The notes under the pieces were generated by a model. That model had not been told where the DNA came from. It ran no database searches and saw nothing but the letters and a program-made list of their open reading frames with translations. From assembly GCA_014656175.1 (NCBI GenBank), contig BNBX01000002.1:562776-626775 (forward strand): DNA of 64,000 bases, given 5' to 3'. This document shows, one piece after another, positions 18,084-26,774 of this stretch (within the stretch, counting starts at the first letter, position 1; each line of letters starts with the position of its first letter). Source of the stretch: Streptomyces werraensis. GTDB taxonomy: Bacteria; Actinomycetota; Actinomycetes; Streptomycetales; Streptomycetaceae. The position numbers and the translations under genes were made by a program.

Positions 18084-19529
18084 TCACGTCTGCTGACGAG
18101 GCGTCCGCAGCACGAGCGCCGCCAGCCCTAGCGCGCCCGCCGCGATCACGGCCGCCGCACGGAACGCCAGCTGGTATCCCTCCGCCGTCGCCGCGACCAC
18201 CTCGGCGCCCTTGCCCAGCAGGGCGTCCATCCGGCCGGCCGCGAGCACCGACAGCGTGGCGAGCCCCAGCGAACCGCCCACCACCTGCGTGGTGTTGAAC
18301 AGGCCCGAGGCGAGCCCCGCGTCCTCCTCCCGCGCCCCCGACATGGCGAGCCCCGTCAGCGCGGGCATCGCCGCCGCGAACCCGACCGCGAGCAGCAGCA
18401 TCGGCGGCAGGACGTCCGTCGGGTACGCGCCGTCCGCGGGCGCCCGACTCAGCAGCGCCATGCCCGCGGTGATCAGCGCGAGCCCCGACAGCAGCACCCG
18501 GTACGCCCCGAACCGGCCCACCACGCGCGCCGACAGACCCACCATCAGCACCCCGATCACCACCGGCGCGGGCAGGAAGGCCAGCCCGGTGGTCAGCTCG
18601 TCGTAGCCGAGGACCCGCTGCAGGTACAGCGCCCCGATGAACTGGAAACCGTACATCGTCGCGATCATCAGGATCTGCACGGCGTTCGCCCCGCTCAGCA
18701 GCCGCGAGCGGAACAGCCCCAGTCCCAGCAGCGGACGCGCGGCCCGCGCCTGGCGCACCACGAACGCCGCGAGCAGCGCCAGGGCGAGCGCGGACATCAG
18801 CAGGGTGCGGCCCGCCCCGCGCTCGCCGGAGCCGACGATGACGTACACGGTGAGCATCAGCGCGCCCGTGATCAGCGCGGCGCCCATGTGGTCGGCGCTC
18901 CGCGCTAGCCCCGCGCCCGGGTCCGGCCGGTCGTCGGCCAGGACACGGACCGCCGCGACCAGCGCCACCACCCCGATCGGCAGGTTGATCAGGAAGATCC
19001 AGTGCCAGCCGAACGCCTGCGTCAGCGCCCCGCCGAGGAAGGTGCCGAGTGCTCCGCCCGCCGCGCCCACGGCACTGAACACCGCGATCGCCGTGGCCTG
19101 TTCACGGCCCTGCGGGAACAGCGCCACCACCATGCCCAGCACCACGGCCGACGTCATGGCCCCGCCCACCCCCTGAAGGGCGCGCGCCGCGATCAGCACG
19201 GCCCGGTCGTCCGCCACCCCGCACAGCACGGACGCCGCCGTGAACACCGCGAGCCCGGACGTGAACATCCGCTTCCGGCCCACCAGGTCCCCGAGCCGCC
19301 CGACGAGCAGCAACAGCCCGCCGAACGGGATCAGATAGGCGTTGACCACCCACGCCAGCCCCGGCGCGCCGAAACCGAGGTCGCCCTGGATCGCCGGCAT
19401 GGCGACCGTGACGATGTTGCCGTCCAGGATGGTCATCAGTGTCCCCGCGCACAGCACGGCGAGAGAGGCCCAGCGGGAGAAGACACGGTCCGGCGCCACC
19501 GGCACCGGTGACTCCGTAGGGGTGGACAT
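18084..19529 (-). CDS. MFS transporter, DHA2 (14-TM) drug exporter
   Basis: This encodes a 481-residue membrane protein with about 14 hydrophobic helices. Family signatures are LDGNIVTVAMPAIQGDLG in TM1 (typical DHA2 motif), loop 2-3 motif A GRLGDLVGRKRMF (~75), and motif C-like GAAGGALGTFLGGALTQ (~150). It should export small toxic compounds using the proton gradient. The ATG at 19529 is preceded by GGAGGT. It is divergent from the HxlR gene at 19611, the usual arrangement for a regulator and the efflux pump it controls. The substrate is unknown. Confidence 0.9.
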   Translation of the reverse strand: MSTPTESPVPVAPDRVFSRWASLAVLCAGTLMTILDGNIVTVAMPAIQGDLGFGAPGLAWVVNAYLIPFGGLLLLVGRLGDLVGRKRMFTSGLAVFTAASVLCGVADDRAVLIAARALQGVGGAMTSAVVLGMVVALFPQGREQATAIAVFSAVGAAGGALGTFLGGALTQAFGWHWIFLINLPIGVVALVAAVRVLADDRPDPGAGLARSADHMGAALITGALMLTVYVIVGSGERGAGRTLLMSALALALLAAFVVRQARAARPLLGLGLFRSRLLSGANAVQILMIATMYGFQFIGALYLQRVLGYDELTTGLAFLPAPVVIGVLMVGLSARVVGRFGAYRVLLSGLALITAGMALLSRAPADGAYPTDVLPPMLLLAVGFAAAMPALTGLAMSGAREEDAGLASGLFNTTQVVGGSLGLATLSVLAAGRMDALLGKGAEVVAATAEGYQLAFRAAAVIAAGALGLAALVLRTPRQQT

Positions 19530-19556
19530 GGGGCTGACCTCCAAAGGTGCACGACT

Positions 19557-19570
19557 TGTAACGGGGTACA
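19557..19570. promoter_or_regulatory. Possible HxlR operator between MFS and HxlR genes
   Basis: TGTA-ACGGGG-TACA is a short inverted repeat in the 81-base divergent intergenic region, 27 bases before the MFS start and 40 before the HxlR start. HxlR-type proteins often bind GTA/TAC-containing palindromes. The arms are only four bases, so this is tentative. Confidence 0.35.
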
Positions 19571-19610
19571 TCGTCAGTGACCATGGAGGGCGCCGTAAGG
19601 AGGCAGTCGG

Positions 19611-20012
19611 ATGTCACAGAGGAACACCGGTGTTACCCCGCAGGCAGTGAACGCGCACGCGTGCCCGGTGCGGGAAGTTCTTGACAGGGTCGCCGGGAAA
19701 TGGAGCGTGCAGATCCTGGTGGCGGCGGCCCAGGGCCCCATCCGGTTCACCGAACTGGAGCGCGGCGTCGAGGGGATCAGCCGCCGCATGCTCACCCTCA
19801 CCCTGCGCCAGCTGGAGCGCGACGGACTGGTGAGCCGGACCGTCCATCCGACCGTGCCGCCCAAGGTGGAGTACGCCCTCACCCCGGCGGCGGAGGAGCT
19901 GTACGACACCCTGCTGCGGCTGACCGACTGGGCCGAGCGCCACCGGGTCTACATCGCCGAGTCACGGGCGGCCTACGACACCGCCCACGACCCGGCGCCG
20001 GCCGACGCCTAG
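19611..20012 (+). CDS. HxlR family winged-helix transcriptional regulator
   Basis: This encodes a 133-residue HxlR protein. The core reads CPVREVLDRVAGKW (Cys ~18), then the HTH SRRMLTLTLRQLERDGLV and the wing TVPPKVEYALTPAAEEL. Members are dimers; some sense electrophiles or oxidants through an N-terminal Cys, which is present here. The ATG at 19611 follows AAGGAGG. Being divergent from the MFS exporter with an 81-base gap, it most likely controls that gene and itself. The effector is unknown. Confidence 0.9.
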   Translation: MSQRNTGVTPQAVNAHACPVREVLDRVAGKWSVQILVAAAQGPIRFTELERGVEGISRRMLTLTLRQLERDGLVSRTVHPTVPPKVEYALTPAAEELYDTLLRLTDWAERHRVYIAESRAAYDTAHDPAPADA

Positions 20013-20336
20013 CTAGTGGGCGGGACGGAACGGGCGCAGCAGGCGGATGCCGTCCTCGATGGATCCGTCGATCAGTTCGAGCATCCGCGGGACGAGTTCC
20101 CGCATCCGGGGCGCGGCGAGGTGGGCGTCGAGGTGGGCGCGGGTCTCCCAGCGTTCGTATATGACGAATTCGCCGGGCCTGCCCTCGACTTCGTGGGCCT
20201 CGTAGTCGATGTTGCCGGGATCGTTGCGCGAGGGGGTGACGGCGGCGGTGATGAACGCCTTGAGGTCGTCCTCCCTGCCCGCTTTGGCCTTCGCGTCCCA
20301 GACGACGGTCACGTAGCCGGTGGGTGGTGCGGTCAT
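20013..20336 (-). CDS. Antibiotic biosynthesis monooxygenase (ABM) domain protein
   Basis: This 107-residue single-domain ABM protein has a dimeric ferredoxin-like fold. The pattern AKAKAGREDDLKAFI...NIDYEAHEVEGRPGEFVIYERWETRAHLDAHLAAPRMRE (split here by dots) is typical of YgiN/ABM quinol monooxygenase-like proteins, with the conserved YERW segment and the LDAHL His. Its stop directly abuts the stop of the convergent HxlR gene. Possible roles are cofactor-free oxidation of a quinol or small aromatic. It lies next to the truncated haloperoxidase in the scarred region. Confidence 0.82.
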   Translation of the reverse strand: MTAPPTGYVTVVWDAKAKAGREDDLKAFITAAVTPSRNDPGNIDYEAHEVEGRPGEFVIYERWETRAHLDAHLAAPRMRELVPRMLELIDGSIEDGIRLLRPFRPAH

Positions 20337-20402
20337 GGTGAATCCTTTTCTGTTCCGCGTCGTGTTCCGTGCTGACGAGCTGTGTGTCGGTTCCGAGCCG
20401 GG

Positions 20403-20585
20403 TCAGCTCTCGATGACGTCGAGGAGGTCTGCGTTGACGGTGTCGGCATCGACGGTGCACATGCCGTGCGACAGGCCCGGGTAGACCTTCATGTCCGCGT
20501 GGTCGACCAATGTGACCGCCGTCAGGGCGGAGTTGGCGATCGGGACGATCCGGTCGTCGTCGCCGTGCATCATGACGAACGGCAT
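20403..20585 (-). pseudogene. C-terminal fragment of a non-heme haloperoxidase-type alpha/beta hydrolase
   Basis: Sixty codons (MPFVMMHGDDDRIVPIANS to LLDVIES) match only the last fifth of cofactor-free haloperoxidase/esterase alpha/beta hydrolases, usually ~275 residues. The catalytic Asp (HGDDDRIVP) and His (GLSHGM) are kept, but the nucleophile Ser and oxyanion part are absent. The fragment begins exactly at the ATG that ends a 121-bp leader also found before the aldehyde dehydrogenase, with GAGGAG upstream, so it could still be translated. It is most likely the 3' remnant left by a deletion or leader replacement. Confidence 0.75.
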
Positions 20586-20703
20586 GGTCCGCTCCTCGTG
20601 GTCTCGCCCGGGTACCGGGCGGATTCGATGTCTCCACGAGAATGGCTCGGCCACCATGCCGACAGCCTCCGTCAGCTGACTGACATCCGGCCGACGGCTC
20701 GCT
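20583..20703 (-). repeat. 121-bp leader repeat, copy 1
   Basis: This is nearly identical to 26476-26596 (116 of 121 bases by my alignment), in the same orientation. It includes the ribosome-binding site and the ATG of the downstream minus-strand gene; similarity stops at that ATG. It contains the perfect palindrome GTCAGCTGAC (20671-20680) and an inverted repeat around GTAC (CGCCCGG/CCGGGCG). Confidence 0.9.
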
Positions 20704-20745
20704 TACGTCAGTACCGGGACAGTGCTGATACCCGACCGGCAGCTC

Positions 20746-23529
20746 TCACAGCCGGGTGGCCGGGGGGTCGGGAGGCAGCGCCTCCAGAGCGTCGCGGAGC
20801 CCGGCCCGCGACGTGATCCCCAGCTTCGGGAACACACGGTAGAGATGCGACGACACGGTCCGCGGCGAAAGGAACAGACGCGACGCGATCTGCGGGTTCG
20901 ACAGCCCCGTCGCCGCCAGCCTGGCGACCTCCAGCTCCTGCGGGGTGAGGGCCTCACCGGCCTTGCCCCGGCCGGTCCGCGTCAGGCCGGTGGCGCGGAG
21001 CTCCGCCGCGGCCCGGGCCTCCCACGAACGGGCCCCGAGTTCCTCGAAGCGGTCGCGGGCGGCGGCCAGCTGCACCCGGGCGTCACGGTTGAGTCCTCGC
21101 CGGCGAAGCGCTTCACCGTACGCCAGACGAGCACGGCCGACCTCGAAGGGCCACTGCTCGACGCCCGGCAGCCCGAGTGCCTCCTCGAAGCACCGGACCA
21201 TGTCCTCGGCAGCCGATGTCATCGCCGTGACCGTGGCCGCGCTCAGCGCGAACCGCGACGAGAGGTGGCCGACACCGGCGTCGCGCAGCGCGTCCGCGTG
21301 CCGTCGCGCCTCCGCGTGCCGCCCGGAGCGCACGGCGGCCTCGACGAGGTCCGGCGCGGACCACACGGCCTCGGGGTTGAACGCCGGCAGCACACCCGGG
21401 GCGCAGATCGCCGTGGCGTGCCGGAACGCCGTCTCGAAGTCGGCGGCGCCGAGGGCCGCGCGGGCTGCCGCCTGGTGGGCGCAGTTCTCCAGCCGCCGCA
21501 GGCCCCTGGGACCCGACCACCCCCAGACCGCCTCGCAGTGCTCCCGGCACGCGTCGAGGTCGCCGCGCTGGGCCGCGGCCATCGCAGCGACGTAGTGGCC
21601 CACCTGGGCGAACAGGTGGTACCCCGTCTCCTCGGACAGTGCGATGAGCTCGTCCGCGGCGCCGGCCGACGTCTGCCACCGGCCGGTGTACAGGTCGTCC
21701 AGGGCTACGAACATCAGGGCCGGCATGCTCGACCCCACCGCACCGCCGTCGCGTATGACCCGGGACACGGCCTCGCGGCAGCCCGGAAGCCGGTCGAGGT
21801 ACGAGGCGGTCAGGGCGGTGCGGATGACCACGTCGGCGTCACTCTGGTCCCTCAGCCGCGCGATCTCCTCGTCCAGGCGGCGCAGCATGCCGTCGGTGAC
21901 GGAGCCGAGGTCGTGGTGGACGCGCCCCAGCGACGCCGCGGCGGCGGGCGCCGTCTCGGGGAACCGGGCGAGCACGTCGACCAGAGGCTGCCAGTGCTCA
22001 GGCCGGCCCGAGTACTGGCTGGCGAGGGTGAGGGTGAACAGTGCGGTCTCCAGCTCCTCGCGAGGCGGTCCGGGCATCACCGTGGCCTGCTCGACCGCCT
22101 CCATCAGAAGTGCATGGGCCGTATCGGCGTCGCCTTCCGTGACGAGCACGAGGAAGCCGGCCGTCGCGGCCGCCGAGAGCGACCGTGCCGCCGGATCGCC
22201 CTTGACCTCACGCATGATCTCGTGGCTGACCTCCAGATGGCCTGTGACCCAGGCGGCGGCATAGGCGGCCTGCGACAGGCGGCGCCTACGGTCCGCCCGG
22301 TCGGTGCTCAGCTCGGCCGCGCGCCGCAGCCTCGCGATCGCGCCGTCGGCGTCACCGCGCCGCAGGCTGCTCCGGGCCGCCGACTCCACGACGGCGGCGA
22401 CCGCCTCGTCGGGCGCCGTCGTGGCTCTCGCGAGGTGATCACCGCGCCGCTCGGGCTGGTCGGCCAGCGCGTCGGCCAGTCGGCGGTGCGCGCCGCGCCG
22501 CTGTTCACCGGTGGAACCGTCGACCACCGCGGACCTGACCAGCGGATGCCTGAAGCGCACCGCGCGGCCGTTCTCCGTGACCATGACCAGGTGGTCACGC
22601 TCCGCGGGAGCCAGTTCCTCGAGGCTGCCCGGCCCGCCGGCCGCCTCGAGGACGCCGATGTCGCCGGAGCCCTCGAGAGCCGCGAGCAGCAGTACCTCGC
22701 GCGTTCCCCGCGGCAGTCGTCCGACGCGGGCGCCGTACAGAGCGCGCACGTCCCGCCCCGGGCCGCTCGCCCGCCCCGCCCCTTGGCCGTTCCGGTCGCC
22801 GGACGTCCCGGTGGACCCGGCGAACTCGAGCAGCGCCAAAGGATTTCCCTGCGCTTCGTGGGCCACGGTCGAAAGAACGCGGCGGGGAAGGTGAGCGAAG
22901 CGCCGGGACAGCAGCCGCAGGGCGTCGGCGTCACCCAGCGGTGCGACCTCGAGCTCCGGCAGACCGGTGGACCGGAAGGATTCGCCGGGCTCCGCCCGCT
23001 GCGCTCCGAGCAGCCCGATGCGGCGGCCCCCCAGTCTTCTGGCGACGAAGAACACCGCCGCCCGGCTCGCCTGGTCGACGACATGAAGGTCATCGACCAC
23101 GAGGAGCAACGGCTGCTCCTTGGCTGCCTCGTCGAACAGGGACAGTGCCGCGTTCAGGACGGCGATCCGGCTCGGCGCGGGACCGGCGCCGAGACCGAGG
23201 GCGACCTCGAGGGCCTCCCGCACGGAACGCGGCAGACGACCGAGCTCGTCCGGCAGCGAGCCGACGAGCTGATGGAGCCCCGCGAAGCTGATGTCCGTCT
23301 CGTACTCGACACCGCTCCCGCGGACGACCCGCACCCCCTCCGCCACCGCCAGCTCGGCGGTCGCGTCCAGGAGTGCCGTCTTCCCCACGCCCGGATCACC
23401 GGTGAGCAGCAGGACAGCTCCGTCCCTCCCTGCCCTGTCCAGGAACGCCGCGAGCTCGGCCAGCTCGCCCTCCCGGCCGACCAGCCCGGTCGGGCCGACG
23501 CCCATGCCTGTTCCTGACTTCGCCCACAT
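20746..23529 (-). CDS. Large ATP-binding LuxR-family (LAL) transcriptional regulator
   Basis: This encodes a 927-residue LAL regulator. The N-terminal AAA/STAND ATPase has Walker A LTGDPGVGKTALLD and Walker B LLLVVDDLHVVD (~120). A long alpha-helical, TPR-like middle follows. The C-terminal LuxR HTH reads LTPQELEVARLAATGLSNPQ then IASRLFLSPRTVSSHLYRVF. Such proteins activate transcription when ATP and a ligand are bound. The ATG at 23529 (GAGGGA upstream) is chosen; an ATG at 23505 with AGGA is equally possible. It lies between the two 121-bp leader repeats, each with a GTCAGCTGAC palindrome, a plausible target. The ligand is unknown. Confidence 0.9.
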   Translation of the reverse strand: MWAKSGTGMGVGPTGLVGREGELAELAAFLDRAGRDGAVLLLTGDPGVGKTALLDATAELAVAEGVRVVRGSGVEYETDISFAGLHQLVGSLPDELGRLPRSVREALEVALGLGAGPAPSRIAVLNAALSLFDEAAKEQPLLLVVDDLHVVDQASRAAVFFVARRLGGRRIGLLGAQRAEPGESFRSTGLPELEVAPLGDADALRLLSRRFAHLPRRVLSTVAHEAQGNPLALLEFAGSTGTSGDRNGQGAGRASGPGRDVRALYGARVGRLPRGTREVLLLAALEGSGDIGVLEAAGGPGSLEELAPAERDHLVMVTENGRAVRFRHPLVRSAVVDGSTGEQRRGAHRRLADALADQPERRGDHLARATTAPDEAVAAVVESAARSSLRRGDADGAIARLRRAAELSTDRADRRRRLSQAAYAAAWVTGHLEVSHEIMREVKGDPAARSLSAAATAGFLVLVTEGDADTAHALLMEAVEQATVMPGPPREELETALFTLTLASQYSGRPEHWQPLVDVLARFPETAPAAAASLGRVHHDLGSVTDGMLRRLDEEIARLRDQSDADVVIRTALTASYLDRLPGCREAVSRVIRDGGAVGSSMPALMFVALDDLYTGRWQTSAGAADELIALSEETGYHLFAQVGHYVAAMAAAQRGDLDACREHCEAVWGWSGPRGLRRLENCAHQAAARAALGAADFETAFRHATAICAPGVLPAFNPEAVWSAPDLVEAAVRSGRHAEARRHADALRDAGVGHLSSRFALSAATVTAMTSAAEDMVRCFEEALGLPGVEQWPFEVGRARLAYGEALRRRGLNRDARVQLAAARDRFEELGARSWEARAAAELRATGLTRTGRGKAGEALTPQELEVARLAATGLSNPQIASRLFLSPRTVSSHLYRVFPKLGITSRAGLRDALEALPPDPPATRL

Positions 23530-23765
23530 CCGCCGCGTCCCTCGTCCTGCGTCGCGAAGCAGTCGAAACACCAGCCACGCACTTGACCAGGAAGTATCGC
23601 ACCCACCGGCGAACGGAGCCTTAAGGCGTCCGCTTCGCCGGCACCCGCGGCTCCCGAACGAAGATCATGCGGACGCGCTCGCCGGCCTGCGGGCCACTGA
23701 TCTCGCTCCCGGGGCCGGCGCTGGATTCTTGTCCTGGGACGGAACCCCCGTGCCTTGGTGACGAG

Positions 23766-24473
23766 TCATGGGAGGCGTCGGGCACGGGTGCCCCAGCGGT
23801 GGGTGATCCGTGCCCGACGCATCAGGCCGGGGAGGACCTGCTGCTTGGGTCCCGTCCCGCGCTCCGGGCTCGCCCCGAGCGCCGTCAGCGTCACCCCGGC
23901 TGCCACCGCCAGCGCCGCCACCAGCCCCGCCGCGAGCACCGCCCAGTGACCCAGGAACGTGCAGACGACCACCAGCAGCGCCGTGGCCGGCAGCACCGAC
24001 TGCTGGGCGATCCCCACCTTGTAGAAGCGCGAGTGCAGCGCCCACACGGTGAGCAGGAACAGCGCTGTCGGCAGCGTCACCGCCGCCGACGCCGACAGCA
24101 CCGGAAGGTGGGTCCTGCCCACCGCCTGCTCCACCGCCACCTCCAGGCCGGCCCCGATCGCGGCACCCGAGACGAAGATCAGGTAATGGCCGTAACCCCA
24201 GAGGAAGGACTGCCGGTTGGACCGGAGGTGTCCGTGGATGGGGACCGCGAAGTAGACCCACCAAGCGGCGAAGATGATCAGCAGTCCGCCGGCGCCGATG
24301 GGCAGCACCTCCCCCAGGGCCTCGTGCTCGTCGATCCCCGACTTCACGGCGACGGTGGCCGCCGCGATGGTCTCGCCGAGCACGATGAGCGTGAGCAGCC
24401 CGTACCGTTCGGCGATGTGACGGGGGTGCCAGGGGCGCCGCGGAGCACACCGGCGGCGGAGCCGGGCTGCTTG
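23766..24473 (-). pseudogene. 5'-truncated low-temperature-requirement protein A (ltrA) gene
   Basis: From just after a TGA at 24474-24476 the frame reads HPRHIAERYGLLTLIVLGE and on to the family's C-terminus, with about five membrane helices and motifs AAWWVYFAVPIHGHLR and FLWGYGHYLIFVSGAA. LtrA proteins are normally ~380-400 residues; about 235 codons remain and the N-terminal half is missing. The lost part is replaced by the end of the 24474-24833 gene, which is in the same frame and ends at that TGA. A GTG at 24383 could allow partial translation. I read this as a deletion junction. Confidence 0.7.
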
Positions 24474-24833
24474 TCATCTGGTGAGCCAAGCTCCGAAATG
24501 CCGCTGCAGTCGGGGATTGATCTGCCAGACCATCGCTGCTGCCGCCGCCGGGACGAGTACAGCGAGTCGCACCGGCAGGTACAGATCCTCCAGAACAGGA
24601 TCCGTGGCCAGGCCCAGCAGGACGATGGTGGGGTAGATACCGCACACGGTGAGGAGCCACAGCTTCCAACGCCGGACGGCGGCCGGAACGGTGGGGCCGA
24701 GCCGGGGTTCTTCGTTCGCGAACGCGTTCCGGCTCCGCTCCCGGAGCGTGTGCCGGATGTCTGTCCCTGCCGGTGGGCTCGGCGGTCCGGGATCGTCGGC
24801 ACCGTAGGCATCGGAAACAGGTCTCTCGTTCAT
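24474..24833 (-). CDS. Small membrane protein with two TM helices
   Basis: This encodes 119 residues. The first ~50 are hydrophilic (MNERPVSDAYGADDPGPP...), then two hydrophobic helices (LWLLTVCGIYPTIVLLGL and VRLAVLVPAAAAAMVWQI) joined by DPVLEDLYLP. It ends PRLQRHFGAWLTR. The helical part resembles the C-terminal membrane part of some ABM-domain proteins (WKL...IYP...LP.R...WL). The enzymatic domain is missing, so this may be a reduced version. The ATG at 24833 has GGGAG upstream; an ATG at 24875 is an alternative. It ends with the TGA directly abutting the ltrA remnant. Confidence 0.6.
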   Translation of the reverse strand: MNERPVSDAYGADDPGPPSPPAGTDIRHTLRERSRNAFANEEPRLGPTVPAAVRRWKLWLLTVCGIYPTIVLLGLATDPVLEDLYLPVRLAVLVPAAAAAMVWQINPRLQRHFGAWLTR

Positions 24834-25020
24834 GGACCACTCCCATCGAAATGCTGCGTGTCGTTTTGATTCCATCCGTGCCTGCGCGACCGGGCAGCGG
24901 CAGTAGTTGCCGGGTGGGCAGCACAGGGTTCGGATGGCTCACCGCCGGCCGCTGGGTATCCGTCCGCCGGCACGCCTCTGCCCGGCGCCCAGGCGGGCGC
25001 CGGGCCAGGTGACGATCTGA

Positions 25021-26478
25021 TCAGTGAGCGGACTGGGTGTGGTCCTGCTCCACGTACACCTTGAGGGCCTGGAACTCCTCGATCGCTCGCGGGCCGCACA
25101 GGTAGCCGTAGCCGCTTCCCTTGACGCCGCCCTCCTCGAAGTCCTCGCTGATGGCTCCCCAGGTGTTGATCCATACCGTGCCGGTGCGGATGCGCCGGGC
25201 GACCCGGCGGGCCTTCATCGAGTCCGAGCTGAACACCGAGGCGGCCAGGCCGTAGACGGTGGCGTTCGCCTTGGTCACGGCGTCGTCCTCGTCGTCGAAG
25301 ATCTCGAACGTCTGGACCGGACCGAAGACCTCTTCCTGCACGATCCGGACGTCGGTGCGGTCCACCTCGATCAGGCTCGGCTGGCAGAACGCCCCGGCGG
25401 CCAGCGGACCGTCGGTGACGACACCGCCGCGCAGCAGCACCGTGCCGTACGAGGCGGCTTCCTCGACCATCGCGTCCACCCGCCGGGCGGACGCCCGGTC
25501 GATCACCGGGCCGAGCTGGGCCTTCTCGTCGTCGCCCGAGCCCAGCCGCACCTGCGCGAGCGCGGCGGTGAGCCGAGTGCGCACCTCGTCGGCGATGTCC
25601 CGGTGCACCAGTACACGGGAGCCGGTGCAGCAGAACTGCCCGTTCATCAGCACCAGGGACTGCACAACAGTCGGGATCACCATGTCCAGATCGGCGTCGG
25701 GAAAGATCACCATGGGCGCCTTGCCGCCCAGTTCCAGACCGAGCCGCTTGAGCGTGGCGGAGGCCGCGGCAGCGATACGGCGCCCGACCGGCGTACTGCC
25801 GGTGTAGTTGATCACGGCGACCTTGTCCGAGGAGACCAGGAACGGCGCCCCGGTGTTGCCGGACTCGGTGAACACGCTGACCACACCCGCCGGGATCTCC
25901 GGGACCGAGGCCAGGACCTGCGCGAAGAGCTCATTGGTCAGCGCCGTCTGAGCCGGCAGCTTGACCACGGCGGTGCAGCCGGCGGCCAGCGCCGGGCCCA
26001 GTGCCCGCACCGTCAGCATGACGGGAGAGTTCCAGGGGGAAATGATCCCGGCGACACCGAGCGGTTCGGGCACCGAGTGGGTGTACTGGCCGGGTGCCGT
26101 CTCGGCGGCGCGCCCGGCGGTCTGGGTCCGCGCGGACGCCGCCGCGTACCGCAGCCACCCGACCGCACCGCTGACCTCCCACGTGGTCTCACCCAGCAGC
26201 TTGCCGTTCTCCCGGGACAGCATGGCCGCGACCTCGGGTATCCGGGCCTCGAGGGCGTCGGCCAGCCGGCTGAGCGCGGTGGCCCGGAGCGAGGGAGTGC
26301 GCGCCCATTCGGTGGTCTCGAACGCGGCGGCCGCGGCCTCCACGGCGGCCGAGGCCTCCGCCTCGCCACCGTCGTGGAACGCGCCGACGACGGTGCCGTC
26401 GGCCGGGTTGATCGATTCCAGGATCGAGCCGGAGCCGGTCCACTGTCCGTTGATCCAGTGCTGCGCGATGGTGTTCAT
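25021..26478 (-). CDS. Aldehyde dehydrogenase family protein
   Basis: This 485-residue NAD(P)-dependent aldehyde dehydrogenase has a full-length catalytic fold. It shows the NAD-binding PWNSPVMLTVRALGPALAAG (~150), YTGSTPVGRRIA (~228), the general-base Glu in LELGGKAP (~252) and the catalytic Cys in NGQFCCTGSR (~286), plus EEVFGPV (~385). It oxidises an aldehyde to the acid; the substrate is not identifiable, although benzaldehyde/vanillin-type relatives share the layout. The ATG at 26478 is the last codon of the 121-bp leader repeat (GAGGAG upstream). It is monocistronic and downstream of the IS5 remnant. Confidence 0.93.
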   Translation of the reverse strand: MNTIAQHWINGQWTGSGSILESINPADGTVVGAFHDGGEAEASAAVEAAAAAFETTEWARTPSLRATALSRLADALEARIPEVAAMLSRENGKLLGETTWEVSGAVGWLRYAAASARTQTAGRAAETAPGQYTHSVPEPLGVAGIISPWNSPVMLTVRALGPALAAGCTAVVKLPAQTALTNELFAQVLASVPEIPAGVVSVFTESGNTGAPFLVSSDKVAVINYTGSTPVGRRIAAAASATLKRLGLELGGKAPMVIFPDADLDMVIPTVVQSLVLMNGQFCCTGSRVLVHRDIADEVRTRLTAALAQVRLGSGDDEKAQLGPVIDRASARRVDAMVEEAASYGTVLLRGGVVTDGPLAAGAFCQPSLIEVDRTDVRIVQEEVFGPVQTFEIFDDEDDAVTKANATVYGLAASVFSSDSMKARRVARRIRTGTVWINTWGAISEDFEEGGVKGSGYGYLCGPRAIEEFQALKVYVEQDHTQSAH

Positions 26479-26596
26479 GGTCCGCTCCTCGTGGTCCCGC
26501 CCGCATACCGGGCGGATGCGATGTCTCCACGAGAATGGCTCGGCCACCGTGCCGACAGCCTCCGTCAGCTGACTGACATCCGGCCGACGGCTCGCT
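26476..26596 (-). repeat. 121-bp leader repeat, copy 2
   Basis: This matches 20583-20703 in the same orientation with five substitutions. It provides the leader, ribosome-binding site and ATG of the aldehyde dehydrogenase. The GTCAGCTGAC palindrome is at 26564-26573. Its outer end coincides with the first base of the stop codon of the IS5 transposase remnant. Confidence 0.9.
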
Positions 26597-26724
26597 CAGG
26601 AGGTTTCACGCTCCCAGATCGCGATCGCGTCGATGACCTGCCGGTGATCACGCCACCGTCCGCCCCGCCTCGGCGTCCGGTACGGCAGCAACGGCTCGAC
26701 CCTCGCCCACAGGGCGTCAGTCAA
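26596..26724 (-). mobile_element. IS5-family transposase N-terminal remnant
   Basis: Forty-two codons read LTDALWARVEPLLPYRTP then RRGGRWRDHRQVIDAIAIWE and stop after RETS. This is the N-terminal DNA-binding segment of IS5-type transposases common in Streptomyces, broken just after the VIDAIA motif where the catalytic domain should begin. The start would be TTG at 26724. No DDE domain and no second IS end were found nearby, so the element is dead. It abuts the outer end of the 121-bp leader repeat. Confidence 0.72.
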
Positions 26725-26774
26725 CGACCGTCAACCAACGGTCGAATACGCCCCAGGCGTCCCTGAAGGCGTCC

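Noticed and set aside
20722..23517. 931-codon open frame opposite the LAL regulator
   Set aside because: Arg/Gly/Pro-rich shadow frame; the minus strand has clear Walker A/B and LuxR HTH motifs.
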